NCBI GenBank assembly: GCA_017979445.1
Contig: CM030711.1
Location: 40,285,560-40,349,559, forward strand
Source: Akebia trifoliata
Taxonomy: Eukaryota; Streptophyta; Magnoliopsida; Ranunculales; Lardizabalaceae
Length of the DNA: 64,000 nt
Direction: 5' to 3'
Shown: piece by piece, positions 36,599 to 47,354 of the stretch
Numbering within the stretch: the stretch's first letter is position 1
Layout of the letters: each line of letters starts with the position of its first letter
Notes under the pieces: model-generated
Told to the model about the DNA's origin: nothing
Database searches by the model: none
What the model saw: the letters and a program-made list of their open reading frames with translations, nothing else
Made by a program: the position numbers and the translations under genes

Positions 36599-36955
36599 GG
36601 GTCCTTTCAGCAACAAACATTTTGGCAAAACATTTTTCAAAAACATGGGTTAGAGGTTTTGGAATGGGCTGATTTTTGGTGAGGATGATCTCTACGGTGA
36701 GGAGATCATCCTCATCAAAAATCAGCCCATTCCAAAACTTCTAGCCCCATGTTAACAGGTTGAAAAATCGTGTGGACCGTCCATTTTTTGTAAACCATTT
36801 TTGATAGGTTAGACGTTTTGGAATGGGCTGATTTTTTGGTGATGATGATCTATTCCCTGTAGAGATCATCCTCACCAAAAATCAGCCCATTCCAAAACCT
36901 GTAACCCATATTTTCAAAAATGTTTTGCCAAAATGTTTGTTGCTGAACATTTCCC
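36599..36955. mobile_element. TA-flanked palindromic MITE (family 1) inside unit B
   Basis: A 357-bp element, ends GGGTCCTTTCAGCAACAAAC and, in complement, GGGAAATGTTCAGCAACAAA, with TATATATAT on both sides. It is closest to the copy at 529-881. Units A and C carry the same flanks (AATTTATATATATA..ATGTGCAATG) without the insert, so the empty site is visible in this window. Confidence 0.9.
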
Positions 36956-37483
36956 TATATATATATATAAAATGTGCAATGATGCATCTATGTTTTTTTT
37001 TGTCACAAGTATATAGATTGCTTAATCTTATATTTTCTTTTTCTTTTTTTATAAATATACAAATTAAAATAAAAAAAGTGATTGAAATTAGAATGATAAA
37101 AAAAATATAAATTTTAGATATTTAAGTGTGAGTGAGATGGCAAATCTTTTGTTATTTTGTTCTTTCTCTCTTTTCACTTAGAAAGTTTAGAACTCTTGTA
37201 AGGAGGGCAACGTGGATCAGGTGATGCATATGAGTAACTGACTGGTTGTGTTGTGGTAGCCATAAATTAGGAAAAATCGAAAATGACATTTTTACCCTTT
37301 TAGATATTTTTAATGTCTAATCTCTTATGATGTCCACTGAGTTGAGCCGATTCAACTACTCACAAGTTAACTCAGATGAGATGAGTCAAATCAAATAAGA
37401 AATTAAGTTTATTTTCTTTTGAAAAAGAGCACCAAATACAAGGCTTAACTTGGTCAAGAGTCTAATTTGTCAAGTCTAAGGGT

Positions 37484-38092
37484 GTCAATGAGTACCCATT
37501 TACCCGGAACCGAAATTAAAAATTACAGTTCTGGTTCCCTTTTTATTGGAGTTGATTAGATTCAAATCTAATATGAAACCAAACCGATAGGAGCCAAAAA
37601 CCATTAGGTTCTATTTGATGGGTACCCGAAACCGATTTATTTTGTCATTATACATGATTCAAGGTAATCTTATATTTTTAAATTAACATATATAATATAA
37701 AGTTCTTCAAATTTCATATAAACTAAATATTTGAGTTTAAGATGAGTCATTTCTTTTTAAATTTATTACTTGTAAAGGAAATAAATTTTAATATTTGAAA
37801 ATAAAAATCATTAAATCATCATTTTAGTAGAACAAATTATTATTAAGTTGATACTTTACAAATAATATATTATTTTTTAAAAGAATTTTTTTATAATGAT
37901 GTTAAAATAATTTTTCTCATTCGATTCTTAAGAATTGGAATCGACGGGTACCTGTGATTTTTTTATGACTCCAATTCTATTTATTTTAAAATTGGAACCG
38001 GAACTGACAAGAACTGAAACTTATAAAATATAAAAAAGGTTATGATTTCAATATTCATAAGAATTGAACCGAAATTGACCCACTGACACCCC
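37484..38092. mobile_element. GGGTGTCAATG inverted-repeat element inside unit B
   Basis: Left end AGGGTGTCAATGAGTACCCA pairs with the complement of the right end, GGGGTGTCAGTGGGTCAATT. Internal palindromic parts include GATGGGTACCCGAAACCGAT and GGAATCGACGGGTACCTGTG. Unit A lacks it. A larger rearranged relative lies at 59425-61580. hAT-like ends are likely but the target duplication is unclear. Confidence 0.7.
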
Positions 38093-38464
38093 CAGTGAAG
38101 TCCATGGAGTAGTCTCTGTTTTGAGTTTTGTACACAAAATTCAATGGTCTTTAAGCTAGAAGTAGACAAAATCTTAAGGTTGGAGAGAAGGGCATCTTAG
38201 TCATCTTTCATAAGAAAAATTAGAGAAGACTGGAGTCAAGAAGAGAGCATGTCCACCAATTTGAAAAATAGGTGGTGGTGCCTCAAATATTCATGAAAAC
38301 GTGAGGGGTAAGTATTAATATTAAATAATTTTAACGGAAATAAAGGACACTGTTATTTACTGGGTTTATGATGTTTTGACTTTCGCATATATGTTTAACT
38401 AATTTTAAATTTATTTAAGCTCTTAAAAAGAAATTAAAACTAACAGATAGAGTTTATATTACAG

Positions 38465-38574
38465 GGTGAAAGTGATTAATTTTCTGGCTACATTTCTCTC
38501 CTCGCCTTCGCCAGAATCCGGTAGAATTTGGGAATACATCACCTCACCTTATCAGTAACTAAATCTCGCAAAAA
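38465..38574 (+). other. Cassette C: repeated putative non-coding exon
   Basis: A 110-bp segment between acceptor TTATATTACAG and donor GTAAGT, the same length as cassette B and nearly the same sequence. A (TTA)n microsatellite lies downstream at about 38749-38788. Confidence 0.4.
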
Positions 38575-38749
38575 GTAAGTAATGTTGTTTATTTATTTAT
38601 TTATTTTTATTTTTTTGAAATATTTCCAACAGTAAAATGTTCTTGAGTTTGATATATTATTTCCCTAATATATAGAATGAGATATAGATGATGTACATAA
38701 AATTACTATTTTTAATATTTTTGTGTGCATGGTGCACAACACTAAGTAG

Positions 38750-38789
<40 letters not shown>

Positions 38790-39640
38790 CCACTGGCCTA
38801 TATATGAATTTTTGAGGACTTAATACACCAAAAATTTGTTTAATTAGTGTTTTTTAGCCATTTTTTTTCGTTTTTTTTTTTAATATTAAACTGAATTGAA
38901 ATAATATGGACTACTCAATCATCATATACATTTTTTTTTCTGTTATTTTGTTGTGGGTTCAAGTCCAACTTAACCAGCAAAATTTTTTTTTAGAGTCGAT
39001 GCATATAATAGAAATTTTTTTTTTCGAGAAAATCTTTATTTATTTATTTGGAAAAATATCTGTAAAAATGAATTTTCTATGGAAAAATAATTTATATATA
39101 TAAAATGTGCAATGGTACATCTATGTTTTTTTTTTTTTTTCTGTCACAACCATATGATAGCTTAATCTTATATTATTTATTTATTTATTTGTTTATTTAT
39201 AAATATACAAATTAAAATAATAAAAAAATGATTGAAATTAGAATGATAAAAAAAAATATAAATTTTAGATATTTAAGTGTGAAGATGGCAAATCTTTTGT
39301 TGTTTTGTTCTTTCTCTCTTTTCACTTAGAAAGTTTAAAAGGTTGTAAGGAGGGCAGGGCAACGTGGATCAGGTGATGTATATTAGTAACTGACTGGTTG
39401 TGTTGTGGTAGCCATAAATTAGGAAAAATCGAAAACGACATTTTCAACTACTCACAAGTTAACTCAGATGAGACGAGTCAAATTAAGTTTATTTTCTTTT
39501 GAAAAAGAGTATCAAATGTAAGGCTTAACTCGGTTTACGATGTTTTGACTTTCGTATATATATATATGTTTTAAGGTCTTAAAAAGCAAAACTAACAGAT
39601 AGAGTTTATATTACAGGGTGAAAGATTTGGAGAAAGAGAG

Positions 39641-41742
39641 ATGAATTCTCCTACAAAATCTTCAATCAAAGTGAATAAAGGAGGATGGAAATCAGCAAAT
39701 CTCTTATTGGGTACTAATAATAAATTAATATTGAAATTAAATTTAGTTTTTTATTTTATTTTATTTAAAGTATTAATTAATTAATTATTTATTTATTTAT
39801 TTTTTATTGCAGTGAACCAAGGATTAGCAACACTAGCTTTTTTTGGTGTGGGAGTGAACCTTGTTTTGTTCCTAACAAGAGTTCTTGAACATGACAATGC
39901 CGATGCTGCCAACAGCGTTAGTAAATGGACTGGAACAGTTTATATGTTCTCCTTGGTGGGGGCATTTCTTAGTGACTCATATTGGGGACGATATTTAACG
40001 TGTGCAATCTTCCAATTAATCTTTGTCGTGGTAATTATTTTATTAAAATAAAATTTATTTTATTTATTTATTTTTGTGAATAATTTTAGATGCCCAAAAC
40101 AAATTTTCATTATTTATGATTTGGGTGTTCATTATGAACTTTCCAATTTTGATAAGATGTTTATAAATAACTATTAATTTGATTTTATTAAACAGGGATT
40201 GGTGCTCATATCAATAACATCTTGGTTGTTCTTGGTGAAGCCGAGTGGTTGTGGAGATGGAGAATTAAAGTGCAAGCAAACATCTACCATTGGTATCGTA
40301 ATTTTTTATTTATCAATTTACTTGGTAGCTTTGGGATACGGTGGGTATCAGCCATCCATCGCAACGTTTGGGGCTGATCAGTTTAATGAGATGGAACCTA
40401 CGGAAAAGTATGCAAAAGGCATCTTCTTTTGCTATTTCTACTTTGCATTGAATGTTGGCTCCCTTTTCTCGAACACCATTTTAGTCTATTTTGAGGATTC
40501 GGGTCAATGGACAGTTGGATTCTTGGCATCAGCGGGTTCTGCTATCATAGGTCTTGTTCTATTCTTGTTGGGGACTCGTAGTTATAGACACTTCAAGCCG
40601 TGTGGTAATCCATTGATGCGTGTTGCTCAAGTATTTGTTGCCTCCACTAAGAAATGGAGGGTTTCAGTTCCCACCAATGGGGAAGAGCTCTTCGAGTTGG
40701 AAGGTTCAGAGTCTGCAATTAAAGGGAGTAGGAAGATCATGCACAGTGATGGATTTAGGTAAGTCATAATTTTTTATTTGAATAATGCTGTATTGACCTC
40801 AATTCACTTCACATATATTAAATTGAGTCTACAATCACTTGGATTATATTACATGCTAATTTTCAATTTATTTGAATTTGTTTCAGATGCTTAGATAAGG
40901 CAGCAACAATAACAGAGAAAGACCAACAAATGAAAATGAATCCATGGAGATTATGCACTATAACTCAAGTAGAGGAAGTGAAATCCATTTTAAAGATGCT
41001 TCCCATATGGCTATGCACCATCATTTACTCAGTCGTCTTCACCCAAATGGCCTCATTATTTGTCGAACAAGGAGATGTCATGAACTCCAAAATTGGCAAC
41101 TTCCATCTTCCCGCAGCAAGCATGTCGGCATTTGACATCATAAGTGTTCTCATCTTCACTTTCGTCTATCGTCAACTCCTCATACCGGTAACAGGGAAAA
41201 TAACTGGAAATCCCAAGGGACTAACCGAGCTTCAAAGAATGGGAATTGGGCTTGTTATAGGTATGTTGTCAATGGTGGCGGCTGGAATCACTGAAATCGA
41301 AAGATTAAAATGGGTTAAGCCTGGTTATGATTCTAGTTCTTTAACTATATTTTGGCAAATACCTCAATACATGTTGGTTGGCGCTTCAGAGGTTTTTATG
41401 TATGTTGGTCAATTGGAATTCTTTAACAGCCAAGCTCCCGATGGTCTTAAGAGCTTTGGTAGTTCCCTCTGCATGGCTTCAATCTCTCTGGGGAATTATG
41501 TGAGTAGCATGCTTGTTAATATGGTGATGACTATCACGGCAAGAGGAGATAGTCCAGGTTGGATTCCTGGTAATCTCAATTTCGGCCATATGGACAGGTT
41601 CTATTTTCTGCTCGCCGGATTAACTTCAGTTGATTTCATTTTCTACTTATTATGTGCAAAGTGGTACAAATGCATTAACCTTGAGAAAAAAGAAGGTGAT
41701 GAAATTGAAGAAGAGATGGATGATATTCTAAGGAGAGTCTAA
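39641..41742 (+). CDS. NPF7: NPF7-clade (NRT1.5/NRT1.8-like) nitrate/ion transporter
   Basis: Four coding exons, 39641-39710, 39813-40030, 40196-40758 and 40887-41742, with GT-AG junctions and agreeing phases, give 568 aa, a normal length for the NRT1/PTR family. These are 12-helix proton-coupled membrane transporters with a large central cytoplasmic loop (here around KIMHSDGFRCLDKAATIT). Strong family matches are NQGLATLAFFGVGVNLVLFL, KWTGTVYMFSL, GAFLSDSYWGRY, ALGYGGYQPSIATFGADQF, NPWRLCTITQVEEVKSILK, SVVFTQMASLFVEQG and GASEVFMYVGQLEFF. The first helix reads NQGLATLAFFGVG where most NPF proteins have an ExxE(R/K) proton-coupling motif, as in NPF7.3/NRT1.5, which loads nitrate and potassium into the xylem. 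The ATG follows an acceptor (ATTACAG|GGTGAAAG) at 39616/39617, so a spliced 5' leader is likely. The N-terminus is short. The C-terminus is acidic (EIEEEMDD). A hAT-type MITE sits about 350 bp downstream. The exact clade member is uncertain. Confidence 0.92.
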
Positions 41743-42095
41743 AAGTGTTATGGGGATGAAGATCTTTAGTTCCACGTGTGCATTTTAGCCTTGTTTATCT
41801 TAATTTATTTGTTTGGATTTTGGTCGAATTATTACTCTTATCTAATCCGTGTCTATTATCTGTTTCTCTAGTCCTTCATTACAGGGATTGTATTATCATT
41901 ATCAGACTTCTTTACTTTATCTCTTGTAACTAATTATATGCATTTAATAAGTTAATGCTCTTTTTATTAAATAAAAGATTTAATATTTTTAAAAATAATA
42001 AAAATACTAAAATTATTTTGTAAAAAAATATTTAATAAATATAATACATATTTGACTTTGACCAATCAAAAATCAAAGGTTCGGGCTATAGCAAC

Positions 42096-42633
42096 TAGGG
42101 GTGCACCTTGGTCCGGTTCAAATCGAGAATTGAACCAAACCGATAGCTTTGGGGTGGTTTGGTTTGGTTTGAAATAAATTGTGCTTCGGTTCCGGGTTAT
42201 GAAAATGGAGAACCTATCAATTTGGTTCGGTTCTTGGATCAAGCTTGTATAGAACTGAACCAAACCGAGAACCGAACCCTTATGCAATAAATAAATATAT
42301 ATGTATATAATAATAATTGTAAATTATTTTAAGAGTTAGTACATAAATTAGTGATCTTTTATGGATAAACTAATGGTTTTTATGGATAGATTTGTAATTT
42401 ATTATATGAAATTTTATGTTTATTTTTTCATTAAAAAATATTACTTCTAATTTATAAAATATTTGCTATTCGTGGAATCGAACCAAACCAAACTGACTTT
42501 AATTTGGTTTGGGTTGGTTTGATTCCAATGGAATTTGATTCGGTTCTGGTTCTTATTTAATAGAACCGACCTATGTCGGTTTGGTTCCAATTTAACCTCA
42601 AACCGAACCGAATCGAATCAAGTTGCACTCCTA
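42096..42633. mobile_element. hAT-type MITE with 8-bp TSD, copy 1
   Basis: A 538-bp element flanked by a perfect 8-bp duplication ATAGCAAC (42088-42095 and 42634-42641). Ends are TAGGGGTGCACCTTGG and, in complement, TAGGAGTGCAACTTGA. Sub-terminal arms are rich in GGTTTGGTTCGGTT-like motifs that pair with each other. No transposase. Family mates are at 48380 and 49900. Confidence 0.9.
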
Positions 42634-42659
42634 ATAGCAACTCTGTACCTTGAACTGAA

Positions 42660-42780
42660 GGGGCTAATTAGTAAGATTTAAAATCTTACTAAAGGTTATT
42701 AGAACCACATAACTCCACAATCTTCTAGATTTCATGAAAAAACTCAGATTCAAAGTGAATTAGAGATAAATTTATTGGAC
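42660..42780. repeat. Partial dispersed repeat, family 6
   Basis: Starts TTAGTAAGATTTAAAATCTT and continues TCTTCTAGATTTCATG, matching the first third of 5846-6190. The rest is missing. Confidence 0.5.
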
Positions 42781-44713
42781 AAATCAGAAAGGGAGCCTGA
42801 TAGAGAATCATTTATGTGAGGCTGAGCCTCGATATGGTATATATGAAAAAAAATAGAATGAGTCGAGTAAAATTGACATAGTTTAAATGCTTTAAATTCT
42901 GAAACAGTTTACCATTTCTTGCCAATGCTCTGGATTGGATCAAAGTTTGAAAAGTTGATTGATGTACTAATTCAAAGTGAGATCTAAATAAATGATAGTT
43001 GATCATTGCACGACAATCCAAAATGATTATTGGTTTTGTGCCACGGTTGTCATAAAAGTTATAAGGCTTCATCTTGCACTCAAATCTTCAAGGTGGAACA
43101 AAACATAAATCATCATTAGAAGGAAGGAAAATAAAATTAAAATTATTTCCGCAAGTCTTACTTCCCATAGGTGCAGAAGATTGCCTGGATTTAACATTTT
43201 TTTTTTCCTGCGGTGTTGGATTTCCAATTTAAAATAATAATTAACGTGTTTTTGAAAATTGTAATCTTGAGAACCGACAAACGTGATTCTAGAATCGTGG
43301 GCTACACTTTTCATTGTTTTTTATGAAAATGACTCTGATCATATTAAATTTAAATATAAAAGTAGGGGCATTTATGAGAATTTATCAAGATAGAGTTTTC
43401 AAACTTATTTACAAAAATGGTAAACTGTAGCAAAATCATAATTATATGTCTACCATTTTTATTGATAAAAACAAAATCATAAAATTAAAGAAATTAAAAA
43501 AAAAAAAAAAACCACTATTTTAAACTCCAGTCTAGTTTTTTAAAGCTAAGAATGCGTTAATATTGAAAGGAGCAATGAATGAAAATATCATCTAATTACT
43601 CACCATTTTCTTTAAGCAGAAATTTAACCCAACAAAACCTGTATGCCACCAACCAAATGAGAAACACTTTCTTTGAGAGTAACTTTATGTCCACAGATAT
43701 ACTCCACAAGGAAGTAGGATGACCTGAAGAGAATTAATAAAAGTTAATTTTATTAATTAAAGATATTGTATATTTAAGGAATGAATGAAAAAACAATTAC
43801 CTTTATCGGCTAATTTTTATTGATTTTCAATTTCCTCTAATATCTCAGAATTTACTTGTAATTCCCCAATAATTATTCTAAGCAAAGTATTGGATTAAAA
43901 AGAAAAATAACTTTACTACTTGATATTCTTTAGATATATTTTTTATTTTGCTCTTTGGATATTTATATAAAATAAATCATATGAAAAATGTTGATGAAAT
44001 GATCATATCAAATGGATTTTTCTGCCAAATGTTATAATATTGTGTTCTAAAAATATTATTTTTAAATACATTTTTTTTATTATTATTAAAAACTAGACTT
44101 TAATTTCTTCACTCAAATAGTGTGTGGTTTTCTGTTTCATTTATTATGTAGATGTATTAATCCATACCATCTATCTAATAGACCACCATTGGATTTGATC
44201 ATCTTTCAAACTGCATTGGATTCATTATGACAAAGATTTGTTTGATATGTACATAATAATGAGGCAATAATATTACCACACCACTATAAAACGAATACAC
44301 ACCATAAGTGAGTTTATTATAAAATCACACCCTAAGTGAATAGAGGTTACATTCAGAAAGAACAATGATGAATGCATGTGAAATCATACACGGTTTATAC
44401 GCAGTTAACATGGCAAGGGCACAAAATCAAAGATCTTTTTCCTAATATATCCCGAAGAAAAGGATATAAGGTTCTATGCCCTTGTTGTGCCAAGGGCCCG
44501 CATTCATCGTGACTCATTCAGAAAACCTCATTTTAGGTGAAGTGATTTCATAATAAAATAACTTTATGATGCATATTCATAATATAATAATGTGCTAGTG
44601 CTAATGACAAAGCCCTCATATTATACCATGGAAGTATATATATATCTGCCCAATCCTTCGCCTACAAATAATTGACTACCCCCTTGGCAAAAGATTATTT
44701 GATGGGAAATGCT
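42781..44713. other. Intergenic DNA, no gene seen
   Basis: AT-rich. Open frames of 81-86 codons at 42812-43314 lack recognisable domains. A loose inverted repeat is visible at about 44340-44530, where GCATTCATCGTGACTCATTC pairs in part with AAAGAACAATGATGAATGC. Ends are not placed. Confidence 0.5.
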
Positions 44714-44884
44714 GAAATAACATTAAAATTAACATTGATTCTCACATTGTTGATGTGGATGTATGTATGGAACCATAACTACTTTTCACCAAGATACGAG
44801 TGAAAACATCTATGGTTATGGTTATGGTTATGTGTGCACTTTCACATCAGCAATGTGAGAATCGATGTCAATGTTAATGTTACT
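44714..44884. mobile_element. Palindromic MITE with GARTAACATTAA ends
   Basis: Ends GAAATAACATTAAAATTAAC and, in complement, GGAGTAACATTAACATTGAC. Inner arms GATTCTCACATTG pair exactly. The centre has CCATAACTACTTTTCACC and a GGTTAT triplicate. A fragment recurs at about 45811-45885 (GCACATAACCATAGATACTT). Confidence 0.65.
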
Positions 44885-46205
44885 CCAACACGATTCTTTT
44901 TTGATTGTATCTCTTCATATGATTATGTTGAGCTGAATTATCTCGAACTAAACAATAGCAAAAACTTATCACATAGTTACCTGAAAATAGTAGATACATA
45001 CTTGAATAGAAATAGTAATCAATACTGATGTACTCTGTCGAGCATGAAAAACATGATTAAAAGTTATTTATGTAGTATTGATTTTATTAATAGATGAAGC
45101 CCCGTAATTTTCTCGAGATGAAACATTTTTTGAATCTACCTGAATTAACCAGACCCCCTACTTAATTATTGCCGAAAGATTAATATATGAATAATAAGAT
45201 TTTTATTACCCAGCCTTGTTACCAAGATGATTGGAATAACGTCAACGCTGTATGTTCCTAATTGATAGCTGGCTTTTTGATTCTCAATTCAATTTTGAAT
45301 TATTATAATCATATTTGAGTGCATAAACTACACTACCCATAACTGGAATCTATTATATATATTCAAATGGTTACGACTTAAAATCAACATTCTTATGTAT
45401 TGATTAATCAGGTATCCATGGACATCTAATAGTCTGAAGATGAAATTAAAAAAAAAAAAAAAATTCAAATAATAAGAGGGTGAAAATGTAAAAAAATAAA
45501 GTTTGAAAGGGTATTATTAAAAAAATTAAGATTAAATGGGTAAAAGATGAAAAATAATAAATGAAAAATTAACTAGTAAGATAATCAAAGGTCATTGTGG
45601 ACTCAATTTAATATAAGGTAGATTTCTAATTAACAAAAATATTCAATTTTTTAAGAAAAATATTTCAAAATAATAATAATGATGTAACATTGCAAATTTT
45701 GCCATCTATTTATGACTTAACTAAATTCATTACTGTTCATGTAATAGGCTCAATTTAATTAAAGGGTAAACAAGCTCACAAAAATATCCAATTTTTCACA
45801 TTATGCTGACATGGAGGTGCACATAACCATAGATACTTTTCACTCGTATCTCGATGAGAAGAATCTGAGTGTCAATGTTGAAAGTAGCAGAAGCAAAATA
45901 ATATGGCTGTTTGAGTGTTTGTTCAGTAGGTTCCACTTCCATCTCGTTACATTGATCGGCTCCAAACATATCCCAAAGCTACCAAAGAAGTTGATAAATA
46001 ACAAATGATTACAAGTCGTTATTTATACTGTTTAATAAAATTAGATCAATAATTATTTAATAAAACAACATTGTTATTTGTACTGTTTTGGTCATCTCTA
46101 ACAACATTTCTCCTAATTCCCTGAATTTTCTTTGTTGAGTTATTTATCTTATTTTGATGTGTTATACATAATTTTATTATATGAAAAGTGTTGTGTTTGA
46201 AAATA
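44885..46205. other. Intergenic DNA, no gene seen
   Basis: AT-rich, with only the MITE fragment near 45811 and short open frames. Confidence 0.5.
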
Positions 46206-46930
46206 GGGAAAATTATTAATAAATAATAATAATAATAATAATTTGCAAACATAACTCAATTTTTTAAAAATTATCAATGGGAAGCAATTTCGGCCGGCCG
46301 AAATTTCTCTCTCCAATACTCTCTCTCCTAATTAAGATCTCACGCTCTTCATCATGATCACAATCTTAATCTTGACTTGATCACGATTACGATAATGATC
46401 ACGATCTTGATCTTAATCAACATGATATTGATCGTGATCGTGAGATCTTAATCTTGATCTTGATCAAGATCGTGATCGTAAAATCTTGATCAAGATCGTA
46501 ATCGTAATGAAGATCGTGAGATCTTTATCATGATTAGGAGAGAGAAAATTTTAGCCATTTAAGATCATAATAGTGATCATTATCGTAATTGTGATTAAGA
46601 TCAAGATCGTGATCATGATCATGATGAAGATGGTGAGATTTTGATTAGGAGATCAGGATCGTGATTGTGATCAAGATCGTGATCATGATGAAGATCGTGA
46701 GATCTTGATTAGGAGAGAGAGAGAGAGAGAGAAAATTGTAGAGACTTAATTGGATAGAGAAAATTTCGACCATTAATTTTTTCATTCTCTAATTATTTTT
46801 ATTATTAAAAAGAGGAGAGAGATAATTTCGGTCGTTTAATGGCCGAAATTGGTTCCCATTGATAATTTTAAAAAAATTTGGTTCTTTTTGCAAATTAATT
46901 TTTTTTTTTATTCTTTTTTATAATTTCCCC
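46206..46930. mobile_element. Inverted-repeat element with a GATC-rich interior
   Basis: Arms of about 100 bp pair: left GGGAAAATTATTAATAA ... AATTTGCAAACATAACTCAA ... AATTATCAATGGGAAGCAAT ... TTTCGGCC, and in complement on the right GGGGAAATTATAAAAAAG ... AATTTGCAAAAAGAACC ... AATTATCAATGGGAACCAAT ... TTTCGGCC. Between them, 46340-46720 is a degenerate repeat of units like AAGATCGTGATC, TTGATCATGATG and GAGATCTTGAT, ending with a (GA)n run. No coding frame. No target duplication fixed. Confidence 0.75.
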
Positions 46931-46973
46931 TTATTATAATCTCTTTAAAATTATATATATATATATATATATA

Positions 46974-47354
46974 GGGTCCCGTTCAGCACCCTAAGCTTTA
47001 CCACACACTTTAACAAACGTGTTTTGTCCTACATGGGTTAGAAGTTTTGGAATGGGCTGATTTTTGGTGAGGATGATCTCTATGGTGAGGAGATCATCCT
47101 CACCAAAAATCAGCTCATTCCAAAACTTCTAACCCCATCAAAAATGGTTTACAAAAAATGGACGGTCCACGATTTTTCAACGTGTAAACATGGGGCTAAA
47201 CATTTCGGAATGGGCTGATTTTTGGGGAGGATGATCTTCTAATCATAGAGATCATCCTCACCAAAAATCAGCCCATTCCAAAACTTCTAACCCATGTAGG
47301 ACAAAAAACGTTTGTTAAAGTGTGTGGTAAAACTTAGGGTGCTGAACATTTCCC
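46974..47354. mobile_element. TA-flanked palindromic MITE (family 1), well preserved
   Basis: A 381-bp element between (TA)n at about 46951-46973 and ATATATATAT from 47355. Ends GGGTCCCGTTCAGCACCCTA and, in complement, GGGAAATGTTCAGCACCCTA. Both hairpins are complete (GGGCTGATTTTTGGTGAGGA with full complements). Orientation is opposite to 12135-12515. Confidence 0.88.

Larger units (their letters stand above)
34807..39616 (+). repeat. Tandem triplication upstream of the NPF gene (units A, B, C)
   Basis: Three direct units, A 34807-35932, B 35933-38464 and C 38465-39616. Each runs from a putative exon (ATTTTCTGGCTACATT ... CCAGAATCCGGTAGAATTTG) through shared intron-like sequence (TCACTTAGAAAGTTTA, GTGTTGTGGTAGCCATAAAT, GTTAACTCAGATGAGA) to TTATTACAG|GGTGAAAG. 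B and C keep a block (AATATGGACTACTCAATCATC) that A lacks. B is longer because it holds a family-1 MITE and a GGGTGTCAATG element. C has lost a block near its 3' end. Confidence 0.85.

Noticed and set aside
37484..38092. 8-bp target duplication for the GGGTGTCAATG element
   Set aside because: Flanks CAAGTCTA and CAGTGAAG do not match well, and unit A at that site is too diverged to show the empty sequence.
36433..39103. Possible additional genes in the NPF upstream units
   Set aside because: Frames recur only because the units are duplicated; they run into MITE and poly(T) sequence and have no domains.
46340..46720. CRISPR-like or satellite-like repeat array from the GATC units
   Set aside because: Units and spacing are irregular, there are no constant spacers, and the DNA is plant nuclear.
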